Below, piece by piece: positions 23,804 through 35,602 of a DNA stretch of 64,000 nt. Numbering within the stretch: the first letter of the stretch is position 1; every line of letters starts with the position of its first letter. The stretch spans positions 303,315 through 367,314 of the forward strand of contig CACVBU010000886.1 in NCBI GenBank assembly GCA_902728285.1, read 5' to 3'. This DNA comes from Clytia hemisphaerica (lineage: Eukaryota; Cnidaria; Hydrozoa; Leptothecata; Clytiidae). The position numbers were made by a program, and so were the translations under genes. The notes below the pieces were generated by a model. That model was not told the origin of the DNA and ran no database searches. It saw nothing but the letters and a program-made list of their open reading frames with translations.

Positions 23804-24013
23804 TTAGGTTAGAGATTTTTTTTGATTTGTTATTAGTTTGTACAATGTAGATTTCCTGTGGTTCGCATATCGCTTTTTGAAGGTTGTTTCTGTGAGACCG
23901 ATGTAAATTTTTGGTGGTAAATTCTCGTCGTATGTTGTCAGTGTGGCTTCGTAAACAGTGTTTTTAGCTAAGCAGTTACCGTTCATGGGGCATTGATTTT
24001 TGACGATGCACAT
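23804..24013 (-). pseudogene. Penelope-like element, GIY-YIG endonuclease fragment
   Basis: About 69 residues carry a cysteine motif (CPMNGNC), VYEATLTTYDE, then YIGLTETTFKKRYANH. This is the pattern of the C-terminal GIY-YIG endonuclease of Penelope-like retroelements (established family knowledge). Reverse-transcriptase sequence is absent on the upstream side, and the frame stops soon after the RYANH block. It is a truncated 3' remnant. It lies just after the last recognisable FGFR-like exon. Confidence 0.7.
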
Positions 24014-24363
24014 AACTTTTTTAAATAGAAGATAATCTAAAAAATTTCAAGTTTCTTTAACAATATGTCAAAAAATAACAAAATATAAAAATACTGTAAT
24101 AAAATATAAAAATGTCTTTAATAATACCAATATATATTATATATATAGTCTAGAAGTATAAAACCTTCAACTACTCAAAATGGAAACAATAAAGACAAAC
24201 CACAAAACAAAAAGACAATACAAATACAACAAAAATCTAGAATGAACATTCACAGAAAATCAATCAGGTTGGAGTAGAAAAGGAAAATATGATGACATAG
24301 AAATCCGTCAATGTAAAACTAGTGATCTAAAATGACTTTAAGGAAGAAAGTAACTCAATATGA

Positions 24364-25106
24364 CCAGACGATGTCAATCGAACGGAATCGAACGAAAATT
24401 CCAATCGAATCAATCGAACGCAATCGAACGCAATCGAATGATTGCGATTCGATTGCCGAACGCAATCGAATATCAATCGAACGTAAAATTCTGGGTAAAA
24501 TTCGATTGATTCGATTGATATTCGATTACGTTCGATTGATATTCGATTACGTTCGATTGATGTTCGATTACGTTCGACTGCATTCGACGGGTGGTCGATT
24601 AAATTAGATTCCAATTTACCTCAATTCCTTTCAATTTCGAGCGCCTCTTATTAGGGAGGTTAAGTATCGCGCGATACGATAGATAAATCAACGCAACGAA
24701 CGGGCTTTAACACACAACTTGCAGTAAACATGTGGGCCTGCATGATCTGCATTTTCTAGAATCCAGGCTAAAATGATTCATATCATCTCGTTTAACTATT
24801 CAAATGTTGAACGAGAATCAATGTTAATCAACAGAATCAATTAGTCGAACCAGTCGAATGCATAAGCCAACCGAACGTAGTTGAATCAATCGAATCAATC
24901 GAATACATTAGTCAATCGAACGCAATCGAATCAATCGAATCAATCGAATCCAGGCACTAATCGAACGCAATCGAATCAATCGAGAAAATCGCGGTAATAT
25001 TCGATTGGCATTCGATTGCGTTCGGCAATCGAATTTCAATCATTCGATTGCGTTCGATTGCGTTCAATTGATTCGGCGTTCGATTCGTTCGATTGACATC
25101 GTCTGG
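24364..25106. mobile_element. foldback element built of AATCGAACG repeats
   Basis: The left end CCAGACGATGTCAATCGAAC is inverse to the right end at 25087-25106. ATATGA flanks both sides (24358-24363, 25107-25112), suggesting a 6-bp target duplication. The arms are packed with AATCGAACG and its inverse CGTTCGATT in many imperfect units. The centre (24620-24850) holds an unrelated segment with the palindrome GTATCGCGCGATAC. No protein is encoded; overlapping frames with SIERNRI repeats come from the repeat. The superfamily is uncertain. Confidence 0.65.
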
Positions 25107-25263
25107 ATATGAGTTAAGATGGAATGAAGTAACTCAATATGAGTCAAAAATATTTCAAGAAAACACATATATATATATTATAATATATATATATTAAAAA
25201 CTTTACTTATAAATTTATAAAAATTTGGAGTTTAAAAACTCTTTACACCTTTTTAACTTTTAG

Positions 25264-25439
25264 AAATTATAGCCAAAACTTTGTGGAGGCGCCACAATGA
25301 GCCTGGTTTAAAACTTAAGCCACGAGCATCAACGCAAATGCTTGCCCCAAACATTGCAAGCAAACCACGGCCTAGTAATGAAGACATGATGGAGAGACAT
25401 ACTGCTCGAGCAAAACTTACATTCTCCATGAAACAATAA
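25264..25439 (+). CDS. possible exon or fragment, unidentified
   Basis: After the acceptor-like TTTTTAACTTTTAG, 57 open codons read IIAKTLWRRHNEPG, LKPRASTQML, NEDMMERHTARAKL, then TAA. It may belong with the transposon-protein fragment just downstream. No family recognised. Confidence 0.25.
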
Positions 25440-25690
25440 GTAAAAATATTTTTTATAATTTTAAACTCGTCTATTGATAAAAACTTTTTAAAAACGTTCA
25501 AAAATTCAACACAACGTAGCGGAGCAAAAACCTTGTCCCAAAAGTCTTACTAACTAAATAAATTTCTAACATTTGGAAATTTTATCGATCAAATACCTTA
25601 AGGGTACAAATTTTTGCAGGAATTTTTGTGCTGTTTTATAATATAATACTGTTTCTCTACAACAATAAAAGGCCCATAATATCCGCAAAA

Positions 25691-25957
25691 ATGTGTAACC
25701 TAAATAAAGGTAAGCCAAGAAGTCTTGTAAATCACTTCTGGTATTGTGTGGCAAACTGTGATGGTGACGAGTTCAAACTTAAATCAGTTTGGTTGAGAGC
25801 GTTGCATCATATCTGCAATGATCATTTTTATTGTGACCACGGAGAAATTGAGCTCGAAGAGGGAAAAGAATGGCTCGACCCAAACAGCAAGGCATTTGAA
25901 ACCCTCCGTGAAAAGTTGTTTGGGGAAATATGGTCGAAGCAGCTCCATTACTACTAG
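25691..25957 (+). pseudogene. fragment of a transposon-associated protein (NHFWYC/LHHICNDH type)
   Basis: The frame reads LVNHFWYCVANCDGDEFKLK, VWLRALHHICNDHFYC, and EWLDPNSKAFETLREKL, then stops after KQLHYY. I recognise this spacing of His/Cys and Trp from a large class of uncharacterised, repeated proteins in invertebrate and fish genomes that look transposon-derived. I cannot name the superfamily. In those proteins the sequence continues well past this stop, so this copy is truncated. Confidence 0.45.
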
Positions 25958-28900
25958 ACGATGTTATCGTCTGTTACAGTGATAATAAAGGCGGGAAAAA
26001 TGGCGGTATGGCGTTATGGCGGTATACGGAAGAAAATCGGCGGGAGAGTTTCGAAGAAACGGACGATACCAATTTGGCGCACCTTCACTCAAACGATTTT
26101 GCCTGACTGACCTCTGAGAGAGGTCAGCGGGTTTTCGAGATTTTCCGTTTGCGTTTTTTGTTCGAACTGAGTGCAAACAGTGCAAACAGCTAAACGTTTG
26201 AGAAAGATGGCTGATGAAATTTCACTCCAGATTGTTTTTATGAGATTTATTTTCATGGTGGAGAACAATTATTTCTACTTTTATTAGTCTTTTTTATGCA
26301 TGAATTTTTGTGTACAGTATATAAGTCTTTAGTGTGTCAGTAGGGATTAGATTCCTCAAGATTTGCTTTTGGAAAAATCTTTTTGAATATGAACAACAAC
26401 CTGACTGACTTTCCCCTCAAGATTCCATTTAAATCAGGTATGTTTTCCATTCTTTCCATTCCTTAAAATTTTCAGCTTGTGCTTTTATGTGGTTTATGTG
26501 CACGAGCTCTCACTCTATTCTCGACTACTTTATACGATTATACCTCAAACTACTTTTTGATTTTTGATTGAAAATACTTTCCTTCATGATCTTTTACCAG
26601 AGATAGTAAAGAGAGGCGTTTAGGATATTTTATCTAATATTTGTTTCCGTCTTATTTTTTTTTTTTTTTTTAACATTTTGAATATGATAATTTCACTGTT
26701 TTTGGGTACTTTCTCCTTTTCAGAGTTTACACATTGCGTCACACTTTTCAGTATTAATATTCTCAGTCTCGACATACTGTATTAATAGACTTCACATACA
26801 TGTATACTCTTAGTCTTGTTTACATTAATTTTAAGATAACCTTTTGAAGTATCTATCGATCACAGCGTGGTTTTTCTGCGGGTATAACCTTTCATATTTA
26901 GTTTAATATATTCTCTATTAGTTCTATTTTATGTTTGCCTCAGTTATTTTTCATACTGTGTTATGCCTCGTGTTTTTCCTTACTATCATTTACTCATGCC
27001 TTTCCAACATTGGAAAGTACATACACCTCTCAATCAAAACGAGATCTAACATCGTAATTTCTACTTTCATAGCGAATTTAACTCCTCATTCAAATAATTA
27101 ATTTTCAAGTGCTTTTTCATAGCCAAATTCAATACGTTCGTAAACTATGCCAGCATGCCTTTTATTTAACTTATAATTTATTTATTATTTTAGATTTATA
27201 ACAGGACCAAAGGTAATATCAGATACTTGTAACTGTTTGCGTAATCCTGTATAAATATTCAATAAAAACTAAAAAAACTAAAAAACATGTATATTTTTTC
27301 ATGTTTGTTTCTAATCTAGTATTTTATTTTCCCCAGTTTCTAGGAATAGAACCTTTTAGAATTGGTGTTACAAATTCTAATTCTTCTTATTTATTGGGTG
27401 TTCAGATTGCCACTTCAATGGACATGGACAAGCTTCTTTGAGATTTTTCTCGAAAAGTAAAAAGAGGGTGTTCTTAGGTTAGGTAGGGGCAATTAATTGA
27501 ACCAGAACGTAGTTTATATTCAGTTAATTCCAGATGTACGAGTACATGAAAAACAAAACGTTTAAAAGTCATCATAATTTTTTGGCAAATTCACGGTGTG
27601 AAATGTTGAAATTTTTCATGAATTGCACCTATTCACTGCAAATTCATGATATGTGCCATTCCAAGGTCTTCTGACATTACATCATGTATATACCCAATAG
27701 GTGATTCGTTGTAAGTGACGTAAAATAAGTCAATACGTCACTTTCAACCAATCAGCTGTGGACGACAATGGTGCATATCAAGAGTTAACCAAAAATGTTT
27801 TTGTGAAATCACCAAAAAGGTTTTGGTAATAAGTTTCCCTACTGCTTATATACCTTTTTATAAAATTATCTCGTGTTATTTTGTGAAATTTGTGAAATTT
27901 GTGAAATTGAACCAGTAGAACGTGGTTGGGAAATTGTTCTGTACGTTATATGAAGAATAAAACCAGTCAAAACAATCAAAAATGGTACTGCCAAATGCAA
28001 GCTGTAAATACTCATGTTGCTACCCCAAAATGTAAAAATTGTACTTACACATTCTCAAGCAATTGTTATTCCTTTACTATTCTACTACAGGTCAAGACAT
28101 TCAGCGACAAAATTTTTTAGCATAATCTTGGGTTGCGGGAATTAAAATATTTCATATAATTTTTTGACTTATATTTTTTTATAAATAACTTCAGATTGAA
28201 TGAATATCTCAAACAAAATTTGGTGAATTGTGTAGCAAAGGAATGTTTATATCATGTAAAAAAATTCCAGAATTATGCCAATTTTAGCAATTTTTTAACA
28301 AGAAATTTGGCTGTTTGAAAAAAGAAACTGTCTGACTGTCAGGAAAACTTTGCTTCGAATTCCCATGAAGCCCCCGGCTAAGCCCAAGGGAAACATTGCT
28401 TGCTGGGCTCGCCTTCTCGGCTGCCGTAATCTTGGCACGCAGTAAAAATGGTAGAAGTGTAGCGAGTGGAATTCTAGCGAGTGGAAATACAAGCGAATCG
28501 AATAGAATGGACCGAATGGAATGGCAATTTTTTATATATTGCAATTAATTGAAATAAATTAATTGGATATGGATTGATTCCCACAATTAATTTGGCCAAT
28601 TCTAAAGTATTGAGTATTCAAGATTTGATCATTGATTGACTGTTTTTTCTTCATCAATCAATTGGGCCATTCAAGAATTTGTTTGAAACTGCTCTGGGCT
28701 GGGTGGGGCGACATGATATAGGATTTCATTCCGAGGCAAAAGTGTGCAAAATTTCCAAGGTGAGAGAAGGAAATGTATGAATTTCCAAGGCAATTGAATT
28801 AGAAACGGCAAAAAAAAAGTGGAATTTCCGATGCATTTTGCGAAAGTACATGGATTTTCATTGGAATTTCCAACCACCACTGGAAAAAAAATCTGCAGAG

Positions 28901-29040
28901 ACGACCTAGACGGGGGTTCAGTTATCATCAGTTTGGGTTAGGATTGGAGCTCAAGAGTCGCAATATAAGGCCGTAAATTACACGCTATAGGTAAGTATTT
29001 GTGAATGACAACTTTTTGCCGTGTCTCATTGCCATTCATT
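25958..29040. other. unannotated AT-rich stretch
   Basis: No gene is supported. Noted: a palindrome TGACCTCTGAGAGAGGTCA near 26108-26126; a possible first exon starting MNNNLTDFPLKI at 26391 and ending at a GTATG donor; the inverse pair AGTGACGTA and TACGTCACT near 27714-27743; and three GTGAAATTT units at about 27881-27908. The segment 28350-28450 is GC-richer than its surroundings, without a coherent frame. Confidence 0.3.
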
Positions 29041-29120
29041 AATCATTGGCACAAGCGGTTAGGCATAGGGTTTGTAAACCAAGGTTGCTTGCATTTGGTG
29101 GTTCGAGCCGGGTCAGAGAC
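29041..29120 (+). repeat. tRNA-derived SINE head
   Basis: A polymerase III A-box-like segment (CAAGCGGTTAGGC, 29052-29064) and a B box (GGTTCGAGCC, 29100-29109) are spaced as in a tRNA. The acceptor stem does not close, and AT-rich non-tRNA sequence follows, so this is a SINE head rather than a tRNA gene. Confidence 0.5.
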
Positions 29121-30827
29121 CTATTTCACCAGTATATACGGGCAAATTTCAGAAAAATACTTAGAAAACAGTTAGAAACACTACAGAAAGTCAGAAAATC
29201 AGGATAGTAGATAGAAAAGTAGAAAATAGGGTGAAAATAAGAGAGGATCTGGTGGATGATATCGTTTGCCAAACGGTGGTAGGGGCTAAACCATTTTTGC
29301 TTGATTGATTTTTCAAAAAATACTGAGGGCTAGCTTGGGCGGCCAAAAAATGCTCTGTTCGCGTCACAACAGGTGTTAAAAATGAATGCGGGCGAACGGG
29401 CAATTGAAAAAATTACTGGTTTTTTTTAAATCACATCAGTCATTCAGGGTCGGGTGGTGATGCGAGCGTCAGAGCAATTGAGAAAAAAAGCAGAAAAAAG
29501 CTCTACTTTAAAAGAACAAATTGTTTTTCCCGGATTTTTTTCCGCATCTCTGCGCCGGAAAATCAGCGGAAAATATGATGCAGTCGGGTTACGTGAATAG
29601 AACAATTTTTCAATGACCGCCTTGCTAAGGGAGCTAAGTATTGTGTAATAAAACTGAGGGCAGAGATGATAGGTTACATGTATTTTAAAATATGTTTAAA
29701 AATTTTGCTTTTGGGAAGGATTTAGCCCTCTTGAAAATTTCTTTTGCCTGCGCCGCAATAATTTTATTGAAAATTTTCATGAAAAATTTCTTTGATATTT
29801 TGCTTTGTGAAGGTGGGGGCTATGTTTCTAGAATTTAGCCAGGAGCTATTTTCCTTAGCCACCCCTGAAAAATGCTGGGGGCTGGACCCCTCTGCACACT
29901 ATGGCTATCTAGATCGATTGTGATCAATAATATCATTTTTCTGCCCAATAACAATCAATCGATATATCGATAAGCAATCGAGTCTTCTTCCTTGAAATGA
30001 TTAGCAATTGTCAATGGATCATCAACGAGCGAAATCAATTGACATCTATTCTACACTGAACAAAACTGTCAGGTGTTTGTCTGGTGTGTTACCCTGATGT
30101 GAAGTCGGGTAACTTGCATAGCCATTAAAATGACTGACCAATCAAAGCAGCAAAATTTCAAAACAAATTAACTATGCAGCTTCGCTCGTAGCTCTGCTCT
30201 AGCATTTTGTTTTTATTTAACTTTGTATTTTTAATGAGCAGCAGCCAGGTCATTCATTTGAGGGCTATGCATGTTAGCCTCCATTGATGAAAGTTACCCG
30301 ATCTCACAGTATAATGCCAAAAATCTTGACACTAAACTTTTCTTAAGCATTTTGTCACAACCCTCTGACTCTGGGACAATTGATTTACGACCTGTCTAGT
30401 GATTGGATTCACCAGTGGTAGATTGTTTTCTCATTCGACACTAGACATTTCCTGTCAGGGTCCCTTAGTATGGAATGGGATGTATTGGGAAAATGTGGCA
30501 ATAAAGTGTATGAGTGTTTTTTTAATTTTGAAATATTCAGTTCCAAATTAATTGCTCTGAAGACTTGGTGTCTCTAGATTCAGAGGCTTCATCCTAGCTG
30601 TCTCTTTACAGCATTGAGCATGATTACTTTGCCCTTACCCAGTACACACAGGATAAATAATTTGTCTGTAGCTAAATATAGCTGTGGTTGTAAAAGTGAT
30701 TTCCAGCAGAATCCATAAAGCAAGCTAACAATAGATATAATGGTTCAGAATAGACAGACAGCATTTTCACCCCCCCTATGTTTTGGTAGGGGGTGTGTGT
30801 GGTCTTCAAATTCTCATACAACCCAGT
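29121..30827. other. unannotated stretch left of CACTA copy 2
   Basis: No exon recognised. A hairpin of CACCCCCCCTA with TAGGGGGTGTG lies at about 30768-30799, just outside the transposon. Confidence 0.35.
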
Positions 30828-33800
30828 CACTGGGCGAAAAAAGAGATTTCCAGTGTGTGGAAAGGCGTGGAAATGTGACAATTCCACATCTTTCCAATGA
30901 GTGGAATGATGGTCTTTCCACATCCATTGGAAAGTTAATAAGGTTACCTTTCTATCTTTCCACAAGGTCATCTTTCTAACTTTCCAATCAGTGGAAAGAT
31001 CATTACTCCAACTTTCCAACTATTAGAAACTTCACTTTTCAAACTGGTGGAAATACGTAAATGTCAACTTTCTACATCTTTCAACTGATCAAAAATTTCA
31101 TCTTTCCACATCGATTGGAAAGTTTGTAAGGTTACCTTTCTATCTTTCTACAATATCATCTTTCTAACTTTCCAACAATTAGAAAGTCCATATTTCGAAA
31201 AAGTGGAAATACGAGGAAATATCAATCTTCCACATCTTTCCATACTGTTCAAAAATTTCATATTTTCACATTGATTGGAAATTTAGTTAGGCTATCTTCA
31301 AGCATTTGAAAATTCTTTTTTCTAAAGGTTGTAAAAACGTGGAATTTACGTTATTTCTAAATCTTCCAAGCTATTGGGGATTTGATCTTTCAACAATAAT
31401 GGAAAGTTACAAAGGTTTGAAATCTGTAATTCTTTCCAAACAGCTGAAAGCTCTAATTCCCACAAGAAATTAGAAGTTATATAATTAGTGACAAGTTGTG
31501 TTTCTTGCTATTAATGCTACTAATTTGAGAGTAAAATTTTGACTAATAAAATATTTCATAATTATATGCTTTTACATCGATAAGTTAAAAGCCACTTAAT
31601 CATGCATGTGATATGGAAATAAAATCTAAAGTACACAGTTTTCATAAGAATTACATAAATCCGGGAAAGCCTCAAATTTTTCAATTTTTGGAATATCTTT
31701 CATTTAATCATCAAAATTTTCTCTATTCAACTACCAAGTATTGTCTCAAGCGTGAGAAAAAGAGGAAGGAAACAAGAACTAATAATTTCAAATTTCAAAA
31801 GCCCAAGAATAATTTTAAGCCTTGTTTATTTTATAAATGGAAGACAAATAAATTTTAACTGAAAAATATTTTGAGCCTCAGCATGATTTTTAAAAGTTTG
31901 CAAATATTTGAGTCTTGCGATTCTTATAAAAAAATTAATCTAATCACAAATAATAATTTGAAAGAATTAAAAATGGTGAGGAAGAAAGCTTGAGAAATCA
32001 AATTCAGCTACCATAAACCAGATTTTAACTTTATATATTGAGGGTTATTTTTTTCTAAAATGTTTAGAAAACTCTAAGGTTGCAAAAAAAAATCATTGTC
32101 AATCTTGCCTGGACACTCTTAAAAAGCTTTAGAGTATAATGATGAATCATTTTGATGATCTAAAAAACTAATAAATAAATAATAAATAATATAAAAAACT
32201 CTTACCAAGATAATCTAATTTCCATTGATTTCAAATTAAATGAAAAACTAAAAATAATGCTAAACTGTATATATTCCAAAGAGGAAACTTGAATAAAAAC
32301 ATGAAGCACAAGCAAAACCAAGTTTACATCAAATTCATTTGATAATTGTTCAAAAGTCAGCTTCCACTATATAGCTATAAAAATTGGTATGCAGCAATCA
32401 TTTGAATAATGGCTGGGATAAATTCATAAGTCGATTTAATCGATATTGAAAATCACAGCATCCTACAACACTTTGATTGGACCATCTCTCCTGAACAAAA
32501 TAAGAAAATACAAAAGCATTTAATTCATCAAGTCTGCCAGAAGTCTTAGAAACTATCAACTTTGGTACATGATACCAGCAGTCAAGTTGTTGCTTGCATC
32601 TCCCTGATGCCTGAAGGAGAAAAGTTTCTAGTACGAATTCAGTTTGTAATGCTCTTATTAGTTAAACTTAGGATACTCTCTGATTTTAATTGTGTTGAAT
32701 ACAAAAGAAATTTGAAGAAAAATACATACTTACAATATCAAATTTATTGCAGAACAATGACAATGATTTTATCCATGTTCACATCAACACATTGTCGAAC
32801 GTTGTGACCTGAGGTGAGGAAGAGTAAAGCATATTTACACACCAGCTTGAATTAAAGAATTATCTAATCTCAGCTGTAAAAAAGCTAAAAGCATTTAAAG
32901 CTGAAACTTTTTTATTCTTCTATCCATCCCATTTAAAATGCCTAACATTTTGTGTAATCAGAGAACAATTATTTCTATCATTATGAAAAAACCAAAACCA
33001 AAAATTTAATTCATTCTCACTTTAGTTTAGCTAATTTGTTTTAATTACAATTTTCAAGAGACAATTTGATGCAATATAAATATAGATTTGATACTTCTTT
33101 GTGCTGTTCTGTAAATCTTGAAAAAATATATGGAGCACAACCCTTTCATAGCAAATGGACCAGGCTGGACTTAAAAAGGTTGGTTTGTCAATCCCCAAAC
33201 CCTAGATTTTGAAGATGGGTAGGTTGGAAGGAAAAATTATTTTTTTCTCAAGGTTTAGTTCCTAGTTTAGTTGTTCCCTTCTTAGCCTCAATTGGACTGC
33301 ATAATTCCACAAAAATGTTAGAAAACTGCTGAAAATCATATCCTGAATGCAACATATCAAGTGCAAAAAAAGGGGGGTTTGTCAGTTAGTAGGGGTTCGA
33401 AATACCGTTTTCACGTCTAAATTTTTGCTGAATCCCGGAATCTCGAAAATTGAAAAAAATAATAACACCGTCACACCGGTTTGTACAAGTTCAAATACCG
33501 GCTAATGACAAAAAAATAAGGCCAAATATCGTCACCGTCTAATTTTAAAATACCGTTTTCCCTTCTTTTTTTCGACTTAAAAATGGCCAACCCCCGTCAC
33601 ACCGTAAAAATACAACCCCCCCCCCCCAATAAAGGACGGCTATTCAAGTTTCCATTGAACCTATTTCTATATCTATTTATTTAATTTGAATAAACTTTAC
33701 AAAAGTCTCGTAAAACATGTCTAGGTCTGTTTCTTTAGAATTTTAGAAATACAGTATTTATTGTTGCAATACATTCACTAGAAACAACAATCATAGAAAG

Positions 33801-35126
33801 AAAATATCTAGTCACAGTCCCCTGAAAAGGCATTAATGTGATATTGCCAGAGGCATCTCTCAGAAAAAAGTGACAGACTGCTGAAAAAGTGCCAAAGAAA
33901 GCATCATGTGAAAGAGTCTCAGAAAAACTATTCCAGCTAAGACAAAAAGGACATTTTCAGTTCTAATATTCAAGTGGCTAAACTCTGAAAAGTAGCTAAA
34001 TTTGGTACTTACAAAGGCTTAGGGGAGAAATCTCCTCTTCTTCCAACAACTTGGTTTGGCTTGCTTCCTGCTTTCTGCTTTCATCAAACAGAATTTTGAA
34101 AGACTTATTTTTTCCAATGTTTTGAATTTGTAGACGAAAATGAAAACCGGGGGTTACAACCGAACAACTCAAAGTGGTTTTTAATTATTTAGCACATGTT
34201 TAGCACAATCTTTACACTTTGCTAGGTGTATAGATATTTTGAATTTATTTTAGACTTTTATATATTCTGAAAATAAATCATGAATTTAAACGTAGTTGAA
34301 AAAAGGATATTTTTACAAGTTATTCTTGACCCCCAGAAATCTTATGTTTTTCATTAATATTCAAAATGGCCAACGCGCCATAACCAAAAAAGCGCGCGCA
34401 CACATTTAGACTTTGAAAACCGTGGGTTGACAAATTTTGATTTTCTGATATGCCTTAAAAAATGACACTATTTTATACAGAATTAGATTATGCCAAAAAA
34501 GTGATGCTTTTAATTAAGGGATAATAGGAATAAGTAGGGTTGCTTAATTGAATCGTTTGATTCGGTTCCGGGGATAGTAAATATTTTTAAAAATTTGAAA
34601 GTGAAGAAAACAACTTTCCATAGATTGGAAATTCCACTCTTCTTCCTAAAATTGGGAAAGTTAGTAATAGTCATATTTTTGAAAATTGTAAAGATGGAAA
34701 AAATCATCTTTTAACAAATTTCCATAGATTGGAAATCTCATTCTTCTTAAAATTAGGAAATTTAGTAAAAGTCATATTTTCGAAAATTGGAAAATTGGAA
34801 AAAATCTACTTTTAACAACTTTCCATAGATTGGAATTTTCACTCTTCCTAAAATTAGGAAATTTAGTAAAAGTCATATTTTTGAAAATTGGAAAAGTGAA
34901 GAAAGACCGCCTTTCAACGAGTTTCCACGATCATAGAAATATCATCTTTCAAATTTTTGGAAAGATAGTGAAGATGAAATTTCCAAAATTGGAAATATGA
35001 AGAAATGAGATCTTTCAACAAATTTCCACAAAATTGTAAAAATGGTCTTTCGCTAATTGAGGAAAGATGTTAAAGATGAACATTCCAACATCTTTCCAAA
35101 ATGGAAAGCTCTAATTTCGCCCAGTG
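30828..35126 (-). mobile_element. CACTA-type non-autonomous DNA transposon, copy 2 (inverted)
   Basis: It starts CACTGGGCGAAA and ends TTTCGCCCAGTG, flanked by the 3-bp direct repeat AGT (30825-30827, 35127-35129). It is reverse-complementary to 337-5371 along its length. Examples are 32562-32860 with 3493-3776, and 34021-34100 with 1250-1330. It lacks the nested foldback and keeps the empty site, and it has about 150 bp missing from copy 1. It also has extra subterminal TTTCCATAGATTGGAAA-like units (34600-34900). No transposase. Two small frames near 32562 and 31613 have counterparts or shadows in copy 1 and are not taken as genes. Confidence 0.85.
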
Positions 35127-35490
35127 AGTGAAAACTTCAAGCACTTTTTCTTGGCCGTTATACAGTCAAAATAATTGAATTGAGTTTTAAAACTCAATAC
35201 TTGACTGCAACCCTGTAAGAGAAGGGGTTTGAAAAAGTCTAAATTATTAGATGTTTATATAAAATGAATTTGTCAGTGTTTTTTTGTTTGTTCCTTTGGT
35301 TTTTACAATTTTTTTCTTTGAAAAGAAAAATAGATTTCAGCTCGAATAGCTTTCAGTTCAAATAGCATAGCGTGGTTTAAACCACCCAGAAAACTGTGGA
35401 TTGATAGGGGGTGTTCAGAAGTTTGTCAATTCTTCAAACCATTCAATTCTGAATCAGCAAGTCTTTTTGATTTGAAATTTTGGACAAGGG
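35127..35490. other. spacer between CACTA copy 2 and the LTR element
   Basis: No gene. Contains the perfect 14-bp palindrome GTGGTTTAAACCAC at 35372-35385 and the AGGG target duplication of the LTR element (35487-35490). Confidence 0.4.
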
Positions 35491-35587
35491 TATAGGATTT
35501 TATGTCATGTATATATATCTTTCTCTTGTTCTTTAGATTAACATTCATAGTTACTATAAATAAACATATGAATAAGACATTCTTCAT
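35491..35587 (+). repeat. 5' LTR
   Basis: 97 bp starting TATAGGATTTTATGTCATG. It contains ACTATAAATAAACATATG, a possible TATA/poly(A) segment. Confidence 0.85.
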
Positions 35588-35602
35588 GTTAATCTTATTC
35601 TA

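Noticed and set aside
24351-25146. A ~17-bp target duplication (AAGTAACTCAATATGA-like) around the AATCGAACG foldback
   Set aside because: The right copy lies about 25 bases outside the inverted end; the ATATGA hexamer directly abuts both ends and fits better.
29041-29120. A tRNA gene (and a second candidate at 48005-48090, minus)
   Set aside because: Pol III boxes are present, but the acceptor stem and anticodon arm do not close properly; tRNA-derived SINE heads fit better.
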